A stretch of DNA of 64,000 nt from Marinobacter sp. S6332 (GCF_023016045.1 NZ_JALKAP010000002.1:186001-250000); one strand, 5' to 3'; positions 8,844 through 18,430 are shown, counted from the first letter of the stretch. The notes: generated by a model from the letters alone, not told the origin. Program-made: numbers and translations.

Positions 8844-9191
8844 CTACCACCCCCCTGTTAGTTGCTGTAGTTGCAGGTTGAGTCGCTCTACCTCTTTGCG
8901 CATTCCCTGAACTTCATCTAACAGCTCTAGGGACATGGCAAGGCCGGGCAGGTTCATCTTCAAGTCGCGCTGCAAACGTCTGGCCTTGTGCAGGCGAGCA
9001 AGCGCTGCAACATCAAACAGCCACTGGCGTGCTTCCTCTGCCGGCTCTACCGGAGCGATGATGCCGTAGCTTACCAGCTTGATCACGAACTCTGCGTGGC
9101 ACTCACCACGCTCGCACACCTCGTGAAGGGTAAAGGTGCTGCCATCTGAGTCCATTACTTCAACGGTCAGAATACTGTTTCTATCACTCAT
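8844..9191 (-). CDS. cbpM: Chaperone modulator CbpM
   Basis: 115 aa. A MerR-like N-terminal fold ('EFVIKLVSYGIIAPV', then 'WLFDVAALARLHKARRLQRDL') and a C-terminal coiled coil ('LDEVQGMRKEVERLNLQLQQL') identify the CbpM/YccW family. In E. coli CbpM binds the J domain of CbpA and blocks its DnaK co-chaperone and DNA-binding activities. It lies 15 bases downstream of cbpA in the same direction with GGGGAG before its ATG, which is the usual cbpA-cbpM operon. Confidence 0.88.
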   Translation of the reverse strand: MSDRNSILTVEVMDSDGSTFTLHEVCERGECHAEFVIKLVSYGIIAPVEPAEEARQWLFDVAALARLHKARRLQRDLKMNLPGLAMSLELLDEVQGMRKEVERLNLQLQQLTGGW

Positions 9192-9206
9192 GTTTTAAGC
9201 TCCCCT

Positions 9207-10166
9207 TCACAGGTGCAGTTTGCTGCGTGGGTTGAATGCTTTCTCAGCCTCGGCAAGCTGCTCGTAGAGCTTTTCTGCTTCCGCAGAATGCTGCTCCGGT
9301 ATGGCTATCTGTAGAATAACAATCTGATCGCCCGGATGCTTGCCCGGCAAGCCTTTGCCTTTTAAGCGGAGCTTGCGGCCGGAGGACGTTCCCTTGGGTA
9401 CTTTTACATTCACCTTTGAGCCCACGGTTGGCACGGTAACGGTCGCACCCAGCGCGGCCTCCCAAGGTGCCACCGGAACGGTCACAACAACATCATGCCC
9501 TTCTACACTAAACAGTGGATGCGGTGCCAATTCGATTTCTATAAGCAAGTCACCCGCTGCTGCGCCACCATAACCGGGAGACCCTTGGCCTTTCAGGCGC
9601 AAATGCTGCCCTTCGCGCATTCCAGCGGGGATTTTCACTTTCAGTGTTTTCTGCCGGGCAACAACACGGCCCTGTTCGTCGGCTTCGTGCACGGCAAAGG
9701 AAACCTGTTTCTCGGACCCGTTAAACACTTCCTCAAGGAACAGAGCCAACCGTGCATGAACGTCTTCACCGCGCATGCGCATGTTCTGCCGGAAATCACC
9801 AGCACCCGAACCTGCGCCTTGTCCGCCACCAAACATCTGCTCAAAAAAATCACTGAACTGTCGAGAATCCGCATCGGTGTACCCACCGCCGCCAAACCCG
9901 GAAGCACTTTGCCAACCGGGAGGTGGCTGGAAAGAGCCGTCAGACTGCGCGCCATATTTACGCAACTGATCGTATTCCGCGCGTTTTTCAGGGTCCTTCA
10001 GTACTTCGTAGGCCTCGCCAAGATCTTTGAATTTTTCGTCGGCATTGTCTTCTTTACTGACATCCGGATGATATTTCCGCGCAAGCTTCCGGTAGGATTT
10101 TTTGATTTCCTCGGGGGAGGCAGACTCGCTCACACCAAGTACGGCGTAATAGTCTTTGAAGTCCAT
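9207..10166 (-). CDS. cbpA: DnaJ-type co-chaperone / curved DNA-binding protein CbpA
   Basis: 319 aa. The J domain (residues 1-70) carries the HPD motif in '[15 protein letters not shown]'. A Gly/Phe-rich linker (about 90-125) follows, then two C-terminal beta-sandwich substrate-binding domains ('[19 protein letters not shown]', '[19 protein letters not shown]'). The cysteine-rich zinc domain of DnaJ is absent, as in CbpA. It stimulates DnaK and binds curved DNA in the nucleoid. GAGGAG precedes the ATG. The neighbouring cbpM gene would regulate its product by direct binding. Confidence 0.93.
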   Translation of the reverse strand: MDFKDYYAVLGVSESASPEEIKKSYRKLARKYHPDVSKEDNADEKFKDLGEAYEVLKDPEKRAEYDQLRKYGAQSDGSFQPPPGWQSASGFGGGGYTDADSRQFSDFFEQMFGGGQGAGSGAGDFRQNMRMRGEDVHARLALFLEEVFNGSEKQVSFAVHEADEQGRVVARQKTLKVKIPAGMREGQHLRLKGQGSPGYGGAAAGDLLIEIELAPHPLFSVEGHDVVVTVPVAPWEAALGATVTVPTVGSKVNVKVPKGTSSGRKLRLKGKGLPGKHPGDQIVILQIAIPEQHSAEAEKLYEQLAEAEKAFNPRSKLHL

Positions 10167-10328
10167 TGAACTCCTCGCATCTAATGAAAGATTGTTCTCT
10201 GGTTATATATGATTGGCGCAAACACCGGAAATGCAAGCTCACCCCAGCGCATTTAAATAGGGTGTAGTACCCTTCACAGTACCTTTGAGAACGACCTTAG
10301 CCTAAAACCAACACAGAGAAAGGGTGCC

Positions 10329-10838
10329 ATGCCTGAAAAATCGCCAAAACTCGTATCCGCTTCCGCCATTGAGAAACACGTTTATAAAGTTTTCCCTAAC
10401 GATATGAACTCTCATGAAACCGTTTTTGGCGGCATGATTATGGCGAAATGCGACCGTTTGGCTCTTGTGGTTGCTGAGCGCCACTCTGCCCATGTGTGTG
10501 TGACGGCTGCGGTGGATTCGATCCATTTTCGTGCCCCGGCGAAAGGCAATGACACTCTGCTATTCAGTTTATCCCTAAATCGTAGCTGGGGATCGTCTAT
10601 GGAAATCGGCGCTAAGGTTGTCGCGGAGAATAGTTACACCGGCGAAACACGGCACATCCTGTCTGCGTTCTTTACGTTTGTAGCCTTGGATGAAAACGAC
10701 AAGCCCATAGACGTTCCTGCAGTAATTCCGGAAACAAGCAAACAGAGGCAGCGCTTCGCGAATGCAGAGATTCGCCGTGAGGGGCGGCTGAAGACCCGGG
10801 CGCAACTGGCTAAAGTGAGCGATGACGATAAGGATTAA
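10329..10838 (+). CDS. Acyl-CoA thioesterase (hotdog fold, YciA/BACH type)
   Basis: 169 aa. The hotdog core shows 'VFPNDMNSHETVFGGMIMAKCDRLA', which holds the conserved Asn/His and Gly-Gly of YciA-type thioesterases, followed by 'AAVDSIHFRAPAKGNDTLLF' and 'GEVV-like' strands. The family hydrolyses acyl-CoA to CoA and free acid in the cytoplasm. Length and motif order fit; chain-length preference cannot be told. The C-terminal 35 residues are charged. It is a single gene, 80-odd bases before ytoQ on the same strand. Confidence 0.85.
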   Translation: MPEKSPKLVSASAIEKHVYKVFPNDMNSHETVFGGMIMAKCDRLALVVAERHSAHVCVTAAVDSIHFRAPAKGNDTLLFSLSLNRSWGSSMEIGAKVVAENSYTGETRHILSAFFTFVALDENDKPIDVPAVIPETSKQRQRFANAEIRREGRLKTRAQLAKVSDDDKD

Positions 10839-10924
10839 CCGGGCTGAGATTCTGTAAACTGCCGGGCTATGATAGGGTCTCGCAGGCTCAAACCTTCCTT
10901 ACCCATTTTACTTAGGAGAACCCC

Positions 10925-11368
10925 ATGATCTGGACTGTGTATCTCTCTGGCGAAATTCATACCGACTGGCGTGAACAGATTCAGGCTGGTGCAGAAGCCG
11001 CCGGATTGCCAGTGGAATTTACTGCGCCGGTGACCAACCACGAAGCCAGCGATGCGGCGGGCGACATGCTGGGCAAGCCAGACGTAGGTTTCTGGCGCGA
11101 CCACCAGTCATCCAAAGTAAACGGCATCCGCACCAAAACCCTGCTCGAGCAGTGCGACTTGGCAGTGATTCGTTTCGGGGACAAGTACAAACAGTGGAAC
11201 GCGGCTTTTGATGCCGGCTTCTGTGCGGCCATGGGCACACCCTACGTTACCCTGCACGCTGAAGATATTATCCACCCCCTGAAAGAAGTGGACGCATCCG
11301 CCATGGCATGGGCGCAAACACCCGAGCAGATTGTTGAGATTCTGAAGTACGTTACAACCGCTCAATAA
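10925..11368 (+). CDS. ytoQ: YtoQ family protein
   Basis: 147 aa. Start 'MIWTVYLSGEIHTDWREQI' with TAGGAG upstream. The conserved blocks 'NHEASDAAGD' and 'GIRTKTLLEQCDLAVIRFGDKYKQWNAAFDAG' are those of the YtoQ family, which has the Rossmann-like look of nucleoside 2-deoxyribosyltransferase relatives ('YLSG' at the start, Asp/Ala-rich 'KQWNAAFDAGFCAAMG'). No biochemical role is established. It converges with the DUF3010 gene across a perfect 11-bp stem. Confidence 0.85.
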   Translation: MIWTVYLSGEIHTDWREQIQAGAEAAGLPVEFTAPVTNHEASDAAGDMLGKPDVGFWRDHQSSKVNGIRTKTLLEQCDLAVIRFGDKYKQWNAAFDAGFCAAMGTPYVTLHAEDIIHPLKEVDASAMAWAQTPEQIVEILKYVTTAQ

Positions 11369-11379
11369 GGGTTTGTTTG

Positions 11380-11412
11380 ATCTGGCGAAGGGCACTGGCT
11401 ACTTCGCCAGAT
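11380..11412. terminator. 11-bp hairpin between convergent ytoQ and DUF3010 genes
   Basis: ATCTGGCGAAG at 11380-11390 pairs exactly with 11402-11412 around an 11-nt loop. The right arm encodes the last residues of the DUF3010 protein and the loop holds its stop codon. No T-run follows. Likely a bidirectional transcription end. Confidence 0.5.
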
Positions 11413-11830
11413 GCCCCACATAAGCCGCAACAAACGCCGTTTCCTGAAATACCTTCAAGCCTGTTTCTGCAAAAGGAATGGGCAGCGGCTTGGCAGACAG
11501 TGTCGCTTTGATGGTTGCTGACGAAAGCAATTCCACCTCAACATCCGACTCTGGCATCAACTGAAGAGCTGCTTCCATTTTGAAGCTGATGGCACCACCG
11601 GCAAACTTGCCTTTGGGCATACGCTCTTTGATGGCCACTTTTTTCACATCGTGCTCTGCCAGAAACGCTGAAAAAGACGCCTGGAATGCCTGAAGATCCT
11701 CACGGGTGTGATTCTTCTTCAAGGTGATTTTGCGAACCTTGGTATCCGGCAGGCTGAACTGCCCTGCGTCTAGGTTCAGCAAACACACCACCGCATCGCT
11801 TCCGCTCAATTCAACACCGCAAATACGCAT
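11399..11830 (-). CDS. DUF3010 family protein
   Basis: 143 aa from the ATG at 11828-11830, five bases after AAGGAG; a GTG two codons earlier would overlap that site. The sequence 'MRICGVELSGSDAVVCLL' opens like an RNase H-fold/actin-like nucleotidase strand, and 'VKKVAIKERMPKGKFAGGAISFKMEAALQL' is the DUF3010 signature. It is a cytoplasmic protein of unknown function in gammaproteobacteria. It lies in the same direction as the PPOX gene upstream but 70 bases away. Confidence 0.83.
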   Translation of the reverse strand: MRICGVELSGSDAVVCLLNLDAGQFSLPDTKVRKITLKKNHTREDLQAFQASFSAFLAEHDVKKVAIKERMPKGKFAGGAISFKMEAALQLMPESDVEVELLSSATIKATLSAKPLPIPFAETGLKVFQETAFVAAYVGHLAK

Positions 11831-11902
11831 GGGCACTCCTTTTTGGTCAATAAGGCTTCCGGTTCAGCATGCACAGTACATTTTAAACGACTCCACTGCA
11901 GC

Positions 11903-12502
11903 TTAAACCGCTTGCGTACCATGCCACACAGGCAGCGCCATATCCTCCGGCTCCTCATTAGGCCCGCCAGTCCGGCTTTTAAACGCACCTTCTTCAATGG
12001 GCACGCGGAACAGGGCCGTTGCTATACGCTCTTTGGCGCTGGGCGCACGAACCTGATCCCAACGCCCTGGTGAAAGCTGGTTGATAATTGCCTTGAATGC
12101 ATCGTCAAATGCACCGTCATCCACCACTCGCACGGCCTTTCCAAACAACACCAGCGATGAGTAGTTTGCGCTGTGGTGGTAGGCTGATTTACTCATCACC
12201 CACTCCTCAGTTACCGCAAACGAGATACACAGCTGCGCTCCGGATTCCAGCTGCTTGCACACACGACCGCCGCTCAAGCTATGCAGATAAAGATCATCCC
12301 CCAGACGCCAGGCCGTAAGTGGAATAATTCTGGGTTCTCCTTCCTCTACAAACCCAACGTGGGCCGTCTTTAACCGGTCGATCAGGGCATAGGCATCGGC
12401 GCGTTCATAGCTTGCGCGTTTAGCGGCCCGTTTCACCTGGCTGCGCGGGCAACAGGAAAGAGAAGACATTGCAACGGGGTCGATTTCCTTCAAAGACATC
12501 AT
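11903..12502 (-). CDS. Pyridoxamine 5'-phosphate oxidase-family (FMN-binding split barrel) protein
   Basis: 199 aa; two ATGs in a row follow AAAGGA, and the second (12497-12499) has the better spacing. The split-barrel motifs 'RADAYALIDRLKTAHVGFVEEGEPRIIPLTAW' and 'LYLHSLSGGRVCKQL' fit the PPOX-like flavoprotein group usually encoded beside MocR-type regulators. The N-terminal pair of cysteines (SSLSCCPR) is unusual. It is divergent from the MocR gene at 12593 with about 90 bases shared, so that regulator probably controls it. Whether it oxidises a B6 vitamer or another FMN/F420-type substrate is unknown. Confidence 0.8.
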   Translation of the reverse strand: MMSLKEIDPVAMSSLSCCPRSQVKRAAKRASYERADAYALIDRLKTAHVGFVEEGEPRIIPLTAWRLGDDLYLHSLSGGRVCKQLESGAQLCISFAVTEEWVMSKSAYHHSANYSSLVLFGKAVRVVDDGAFDDAFKAIINQLSPGRWDQVRAPSAKERIATALFRVPIEEGAFKSRTGGPNEEPEDMALPVWHGTQAV

Positions 12503-12592
12503 AGTTTCCTTTCGTTAAGTACCCCGCTATTAAAGAAAACATCTGATACCATCAAAAGATCCAGATTATGATTTTCAATAGGGCCAGACAAA

Positions 12593-14020
12593 GTGATTAA
12601 CGATATTCGTTTGGACTCCGCCACTCCGCTGCAACAACAACTGTACCGGCAGCTATCCCAGCGCATCATTAACCAGCGCTACCTGCCTGGCAGCCAACTG
12701 CCATCCAGCAGGCAACTGGCAACCGATCTTGGGGTGAGCAGAAATACCGTAAATGCAGTTTACGACCAGCTAAAAGCAGAAGGCTTTCTGCTAAGCCGTC
12801 CGGGCAAAGGCGTATTCGTCAACGAGGATATCCGCGCCAGCCTGAACAAACCGGACCAGACGCCCTCGCACGCGCCAAATAATGCTGAGCCACTGCCACC
12901 TTTGCCCACTGTGCCAAGACACAGCATGCGGCTAGGAGAAGACGCCAATCTGCCCTTTCAGCCCGGCCTGCCAGACCTGGATGCCTTCCCGATCCGCAGC
13001 TGGAACCGGATCCTGCATCATCAGGAAAGCCGCAGACTGCTCAGAGGGTATGACTGCATTCAAGGCTATCAACCCCTGAGAAAAGCCGTTGCGGAATATG
13101 CACGGGAGTCCCGTGGGGTGCGCTGCCACGAGCATCAAATCATCATTACCAACGGTGCACAGCAGGCATTGTCTCTGATTGCGGATGTACTGCTTAAAAC
13201 TGGTGACCAAGTGTTCTGCGAGAATCCGGGTTATCGCGGAGCCCGTTACGCGCTGGGGCGTTACGGCAACCCGTTATTGCCCGTGCCCTTGAAAGGCCAG
13301 GTGCTGGATGTGGATGCACTTGCGGATATGGGCCCTGCCAAACTGTTATTCTGCACGCCCACGCATCAATACCCCATGGGCGGAATTCTGGATATTGCAC
13401 AGCGTATGGCTCTGGTTCAATGGGCACAGCGTAATCAGACCTGGATTATCGAAGACGACTACGACAGCGAATTCCACTTTCACAACAAACCCTTCGCCGC
13501 TATTCAGGGGTTATTCGACAACGCACCCGTTCTTTACGTAGGAAGTTTCAGCAAAACTCTGCTTCCCGGCTTGCGAGTGGGCTATCTGGTTGTGCCCGAA
13601 CCCATGGTGGAGGCGTTCCTGTGGGCCAAGCGGGTTACCGGCGGTGAAACGCCACTGCTTACTCAGGCAACCATAGCGGAATTCATTGCAAGCGGGCAGT
13701 TCACCCGTCATCTGCGACGCATGCGGCAGCTCTACAAGGAGAAGTGGACATACTTCCAACAGCTTGTGCTATCGGAACTGGGCGGGCTGGTCACACCGGT
13801 GGCGGAGAGTGCCGGCATGCATCTGGTTCTGGAGGGCGAATTCGACGATGCCGACATGAGCCAAAAGCTAAGGACCAAGGGGTTTGGCAGCACACCCTTG
13901 AGCGTTCATTTTATCGGGGAGGACACGAGAAGCGGCCTGGTGATGGGTTTTGCCAGCGCCAGCGAGCGCGAGATCAAAGCGGCTGTATTGGCACTGAAGT
14001 CACTCCTGCAAGCACAGTGA
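12593..14020 (+). CDS. MocR/PdxR-type transcriptional regulator (GntR HTH plus aminotransferase domain)
   Basis: 475 aa with a GTG start. The GntR winged helix (about 10-75: 'LATDLGVSRNTVNAVYDQLKAEGFL') is fused to a fold-type I aminotransferase-like domain. The PLP-binding Lys lies in 'GSFSKTLLPGLRVGY' and the Asp/Tyr pair in 'IIEDDYDSEF'. MocR proteins bind PLP or an amino-acid aldimine and switch a nearby promoter. The divergent PPOX-fold gene at 11903-12502 is the obvious target. The name PdxR is possible but not proven, because no pdxS/pdxT genes are present. Confidence 0.88.
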   Translation: MINDIRLDSATPLQQQLYRQLSQRIINQRYLPGSQLPSSRQLATDLGVSRNTVNAVYDQLKAEGFLLSRPGKGVFVNEDIRASLNKPDQTPSHAPNNAEPLPPLPTVPRHSMRLGEDANLPFQPGLPDLDAFPIRSWNRILHHQESRRLLRGYDCIQGYQPLRKAVAEYARESRGVRCHEHQIIITNGAQQALSLIADVLLKTGDQVFCENPGYRGARYALGRYGNPLLPVPLKGQVLDVDALADMGPAKLLFCTPTHQYPMGGILDIAQRMALVQWAQRNQTWIIEDDYDSEFHFHNKPFAAIQGLFDNAPVLYVGSFSKTLLPGLRVGYLVVPEPMVEAFLWAKRVTGGETPLLTQATIAEFIASGQFTRHLRRMRQLYKEKWTYFQQLVLSELGGLVTPVAESAGMHLVLEGEFDDADMSQKLRTKGFGSTPLSVHFIGEDTRSGLVMGFASASEREIKAAVLALKSLLQAQ

Positions 14021-14156
14021 TAATTTTGCCGTGAGCTCACGCAGATCGCCGGCAATTAGCGCAACGCCTGACAGCTCTTGTCCTTTCGCATTTTTGATTC
14101 AAGCAATTGCGGGTATGCTGATCAGGCAAGCTATTGTTGATGGAAAAGGAGTCAAT

Positions 14157-15299
14157 ATGACAGACCACATGCCGGATGATTTATCCGCAGCTGGCCGTGA
14201 TTTGAGGGCCTACACTGATGAGTTGCGCCCCAAACATCCTGTCGTGCGAAACATCAAAGGTGAATGGGTGCTGCTTCGGCACGCCGACGTTTTGGCCGCT
14301 GCTCTGGATCACGAGCGGTTTTCCAGCCAGGTGTCTCGCTACTTGCAAGTGCCGAACGGGCTTGATGGAGAGGAGCACACCCTCTTCCGAAATGTGATCG
14401 AACGGTATCTTACCCGGGAAGCGGTGGAGCCATTCGTTCCCGTTTTCACACGCGTCGCTCGCCAGTTGGTCGCGGAGCTACCCAAGGGTGAAGTACTGGA
14501 TGCCGTTAATGACATAGGCGCCGTGTTCGCCGTTCGCGCCCAGTGCGCCTGGCTAGGATGGCCGGCAGATTTAGAACCAAAACTCCTGATCTGGATGAAG
14601 GAAAACCATGCCGCCACCCGCTCTGGCGACAACGCCCTGATGGCAGATGTTGCCGAGCAGTTTGATGAAATTATTCGTTCAGTTATCCAGCCACGGCGTG
14701 CTGCTGACGCAAGCGCTCCTGACGATTTGACGACAAAGCTATGCCGGGAGACGGTGAATGGCCGTGAACTGACAGAAGCAGAGTTGGTTTCAATTCTGCG
14801 CAACTGGACAGGTGGAGATTTGGGTTCGATCGCTCTCTGTGTCGGCGTGCTCATCGCACATCTGGCGCAACATCCTGACCTTATTGCGCGGATACGAAGT
14901 GCTTCCAACACAGAAGTAGAAGCGATCATTGATGAAATTCTTCGTCTCGACAATCCGTTTGTGTCCAACCGGCGTGTAACCACCTGCCCCGTTCATATCG
15001 GTGGCCGGGATATTCCCAGTGGCGCAAAAGTAAAGCTGAACTGGACATCTGCCAACCGCGATGAATCTGTCTTTGACAACAGCCGGTTTGACCCTGACGG
15101 CAATGCAGCGAATAACCTGCTCTACGGTGCAGGCAAGCACGTCTGCCCGGGCCGCCTGCTGGCCACATGGGAGCTCAGGATTGCATTACAAACTATGCTC
15201 ACTTCACTGCAGGCAATTGAACTGGCAGAGGACCAACCGCTAGAGCGGGAAGTAGCGCCGGTTGGCGGGTATCACCGAGTGCCGGTAGTGTTAAGGTGA
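14157..15299 (+). CDS. Cytochrome P450
   Basis: 380 aa from the ATG at 14157, which follows AAAAGGA; longer upstream readings have no ribosome-binding site. The heme ligand is Cys330 in 'YGAGKHVCPGR'. The K-helix ExxR is 260-263 (EILR), and the I-helix has 'WTGGDLGS' in place of the common AGxDT, so the oxygen-activating Thr is replaced. It is a soluble bacterial class I type P450 that needs a ferredoxin and reductase, neither of which is encoded nearby. Substrate unknown. Confidence 0.9.
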   Translation: MTDHMPDDLSAAGRDLRAYTDELRPKHPVVRNIKGEWVLLRHADVLAAALDHERFSSQVSRYLQVPNGLDGEEHTLFRNVIERYLTREAVEPFVPVFTRVARQLVAELPKGEVLDAVNDIGAVFAVRAQCAWLGWPADLEPKLLIWMKENHAATRSGDNALMADVAEQFDEIIRSVIQPRRAADASAPDDLTTKLCRETVNGRELTEAELVSILRNWTGGDLGSIALCVGVLIAHLAQHPDLIARIRSASNTEVEAIIDEILRLDNPFVSNRRVTTCPVHIGGRDIPSGAKVKLNWTSANRDESVFDNSRFDPDGNAANNLLYGAGKHVCPGRLLATWELRIALQTMLTSLQAIELAEDQPLEREVAPVGGYHRVPVVLR

Positions 15300-15305
15300 G
15301 GAGTG

Positions 15306-15683
15306 CTAAGATGATGGAGCCTGAACAAGGCAGTTAATCAACGTAATCGAAATATCCCGAAAAACCGCTTCTGAGGCCACAACGCTCGGGAAGCGGTCAT
15401 ACACACCCCGCCGGCAGGTTGAAGTGCGTGTCTGTGCTGACTCAACACAACTCACTTGAGCTTTTTCGCTCTGGTCGGAGGCCTGTTCACAGAATGAGGG
15501 GACTTGCGTGATCACCCAATCCACAGTTGTGCTGAGCTTTACCGGATTATTCTGAAGGTCGGTAAAGCGGCCTGCGTCAACCGGTTCGGGCCGCTCGCGG
15601 GTTTGATCCCAAATAACATAAAGCAACGCAGCCAATACGAGGGTGACAGTAACAACAGGGAACTTTATCCGGGTTTTAAACAC
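15306..15683 (-). CDS. Hypothetical single-pass or secreted protein
   Basis: 125 aa with a GTG start and a weak ribosome-binding site. One N-terminal hydrophobic segment (about 9-25, VVTVTLVLAALLYVIW) serves as a membrane anchor or signal, followed by about 100 residues outside with four cysteines that could form two disulfides. No family was recognised. It converges with the P450 gene, with seven bases between them. Confidence 0.5.
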   Translation of the reverse strand: MFKTRIKFPVVTVTLVLAALLYVIWDQTRERPEPVDAGRFTDLQNNPVKLSTTVDWVITQVPSFCEQASDQSEKAQVSCVESAQTRTSTCRRGVYDRFPSVVASEAVFRDISITLINCLVQAPSS

Positions 15684-15913
15684 GCTCTATCACCGCCGAG
15701 GCAGGTTTAATCAAGCTAATCATCAGGCCAGCCATGGGTTATCGCTAAGTTGCATTTTACCAAGTGGATACGCGTGCAAAGGTTACGCAAACATCTTCTG
15801 GGATAGTAGACTGAACGCAACAATCATAAAAGGCGTGATCATGATAAAAGCCTCCCTCATTTGCTGCGGCCTACACCACATCTGCCAAGTTGCATTCGCA
15901 ACTGTTAACGACA

Positions 15914-16717
15914 ATGGCTCCTGAACACCTGCTCACTCTGGTTGCACGCCTTGGCTATGCATCCAGAGGTATTGTCTACTTGTTGATCGGTGGGCTTGCT
16001 ACGCTGGCCGCTATTGATCAGGGCGGCAAAACCACTGGCAGCAAGGGAGCGCTAGCGCAATTACTAACGGCGCCCATGGGCCATGTGCTGCTTGGCATCT
16101 TAGCTCTGGGCCTCATAAGTTATGCGTTATGGCGGTGCGTGCAAGCATTCACAGATACCGACCACCACGGAAAAAGCCCGAAGGGCCTCACTATTCGAAC
16201 GAGTCTGGCAATAAGCGCGATAACCCACATGCTTCTTGCGGTATTCGCAATCAAGTTGGTTTTGACGTTGGGCGGCAACGACTCAAGCGGTGGCGGCTCC
16301 GCAAATACTGCGAGCTGGCTGATGACACAGCCGTATGGGCGGTGGTTGGTTGGCGCCGTTGGCCTAGTGATGATCTCCGCAGGTGTGGCTCACGGTGTCA
16401 AAGGCGCAAGAGCACAATTTGACCGCCACTTTGACATGCCACATAACACTCAACGCTGGGCCTACCCAATATGCCGATTCGGGCTAATGTCTCGCGGATT
16501 GGTGTTCATGGTCACTGGCACGTTTTTTCTTATGGCGGCTTATCACCTCAATCCTGAAGAAGCTGGCGGCATCGCAGAAGTATTCGATACATTCCGCCAG
16601 CAGCCCTTCGGTACGCCACTGATGGCATTGGTCGCCGTCGGACTGTTCGCATTTGGTACCTACAGCATATTGGAGGCGTTTTACCGTCGTGTGAACCCAG
16701 CATCCGAGCCTAATTAG
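15914..16717 (+). CDS. DUF1206 integral membrane protein
   Basis: 267 aa from the ATG at 15914; no clear ribosome-binding site was seen, and a TTG eight codons upstream is an alternative. It has about six membrane segments in three similar pairs, each pair opening with 'vaRlGyasRGivYlliG', 'YPICRFGLMSRGLVFMVTG' or a variant. This triplicated two-helix unit is the DUF1206 pattern. The protein sits in the inner membrane. No function is known. Confidence 0.8.
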   Translation: MAPEHLLTLVARLGYASRGIVYLLIGGLATLAAIDQGGKTTGSKGALAQLLTAPMGHVLLGILALGLISYALWRCVQAFTDTDHHGKSPKGLTIRTSLAISAITHMLLAVFAIKLVLTLGGNDSSGGGSANTASWLMTQPYGRWLVGAVGLVMISAGVAHGVKGARAQFDRHFDMPHNTQRWAYPICRFGLMSRGLVFMVTGTFFLMAAYHLNPEEAGGIAEVFDTFRQQPFGTPLMALVAVGLFAFGTYSILEAFYRRVNPASEPN

Positions 16718-16766
16718 CCAGTAATCACCAAAGCGTGCAACTACCGGCGCCTCACCAACCGGAACT

Positions 16767-18236
16767 TCACCAATAGCCCAGAAGCTTCCACCAAAGCCCG
16801 CCTACCACCACCCATACAGCCAGATTTACTAGGCTCATCACGAACCCAGCTTTCCACCATTCGCTCAAACTTACATAACCTGAGCCGAAGATAACTGGCG
16901 ATGTGCCGGTAGCGTAATGGGTCAGCGTCATCATTATGGACGAGGTGGCTGCCATCATCAGCACGAAAGCCATGGGTGGCGCGCCAAGGCCGAGACCAAC
17001 CACTAGGAAAGCACCCATCATCGCCGTGATATGGGCAGTGGTGCTGGCGAAGAAGTAGTGAGAATACAGAAATACCAAAACTAGAATAGCTGTTGAGGCT
17101 GGCCAAGCCAGACCAGTGCTGACTATTTGCTCTTGTATTTCATCAGAGAACCAAGCAATCACCCCCAGCTCATTCAACTGGGTGGCCATCATTACCAGCG
17201 CGCCGAACCAAACAAGCGTATCCCAAGCGCTTTTCTCGGAAAGTGCATCCTTCCAATTCAACACGCCCGTTACCAACAGAATCGATAGACCTACAAAAGC
17301 GGTTGTGGTTGCATTCAGCTTAAAAAAAGCTCCAAAAATCCACGCGGGTACGTCTGCCCACAGCAGCAGTAAAACAACAAAGACTCCCAACATTATAAGC
17401 TCATCTCGGGTTAATTTACCCAATCGCTCCAAACGTTCACGGGCGAAACTAACCGCATCGGGAGTGGCTTTGATCTCCGGCGGATACATCAGATAAATCA
17501 CCAGAGGCATAAGCGCAATAGCAACGAGGCCAGGCAACAGCATAGCGAGAGCCCAGGTCATCCAGCTCAAACTGATCGCAGCGCCAGTAGCGTCAGCAAT
17601 CAGTTTTACGGTTAGGGGATTCGGTGCAGTGGCGGTTATGAACATAGCCGATGTAATGGGGTTGGCATGGTAATTCACCAGTGCCAGATACTTGCCAATT
17701 TTTGGGGTGTTGTCGTTATCTGGTGTACTGCCATAACTTTGAGCTATAGACTGCATAATCGGATGAATAATAGCGCCACCACGAGCTGTATTGCTGGGCG
17801 TAACCGGCGCAATGACAAGTTCAGAAAGGGCCAGGCCATACCCAATACCTAGGGTTCTTTTGCCAAAAGTGGCGATAAAGTAATAGCCAATGCGCTCACC
17901 CAACCCGGTTTTTATCAGCCCTCGGGAAATCATGATCGCTATGGCTATCAACCAGATCAGAGAATTATTAAAACTCCCCAAGGCATTACGAATCGATGCG
18001 CCGGGATTGTCGCTGGTAACGCCGCTAACGGCCACTACCGTAATCGCAACAATCGAGATCGCACCAATCGGCATGGCCTTGCCAATGATGGCTGCAATTG
18101 TCGCTACAAATATGGCCAGCATCAGCCAGCCCTGACCAGAAACACCCTCCGGCGTTGGGATAAACCAGATCGCAACCCCGATGGCAATCGCCACAAGCGC
18201 GGGCACTAGATTGAAATCGGATGTGGAAGATGGCAT
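16767..18236 (-). CDS. DASS-family anion/dicarboxylate symporter
   Basis: 489 aa from the ATG at 18234-18236 behind AAAGGAA. It is a polytopic inner-membrane protein of the divalent anion:sodium symporter (SLC13/CitT) family. The two substrate/Na+ hairpin motifs are visible: 'APVTPSNTARGG' with the SNT signature, and 'ATSSIMMTLTHYATGTSP' near the C-terminus. Plant and bacterial relatives exchange 2-oxoglutarate, malate or related acids. The exact substrate and the coupling ion cannot be told. It is a single gene, convergent with DUF1206 and divergent from the flavin reductase gene. Confidence 0.88.
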   Translation of the reverse strand: MPSSTSDFNLVPALVAIAIGVAIWFIPTPEGVSGQGWLMLAIFVATIAAIIGKAMPIGAISIVAITVVAVSGVTSDNPGASIRNALGSFNNSLIWLIAIAIMISRGLIKTGLGERIGYYFIATFGKRTLGIGYGLALSELVIAPVTPSNTARGGAIIHPIMQSIAQSYGSTPDNDNTPKIGKYLALVNYHANPITSAMFITATAPNPLTVKLIADATGAAISLSWMTWALAMLLPGLVAIALMPLVIYLMYPPEIKATPDAVSFARERLERLGKLTRDELIMLGVFVVLLLLWADVPAWIFGAFFKLNATTTAFVGLSILLVTGVLNWKDALSEKSAWDTLVWFGALVMMATQLNELGVIAWFSDEIQEQIVSTGLAWPASTAILVLVFLYSHYFFASTTAHITAMMGAFLVVGLGLGAPPMAFVLMMAATSSIMMTLTHYATGTSPVIFGSGYVSLSEWWKAGFVMSLVNLAVWVVVGGLWWKLLGYW

Positions 18237-18430
18237 CACGAAGGTTCCTTTGGTGACGAGTATGGTCGGCGTTATTCCATTCAAATACATGGCTATTTGA
18301 GTTGGAACGCGGTGGCTACAGGCTATCCCTTGATGGCCATAACTGTAAACAATCCGTGTGTATTGTGAAGTTTCGCAAGCGTGCGGCAGTGAGCGTATAT
18401 TACCGGTATGCCTTTGTTCAGGAGCACCTT

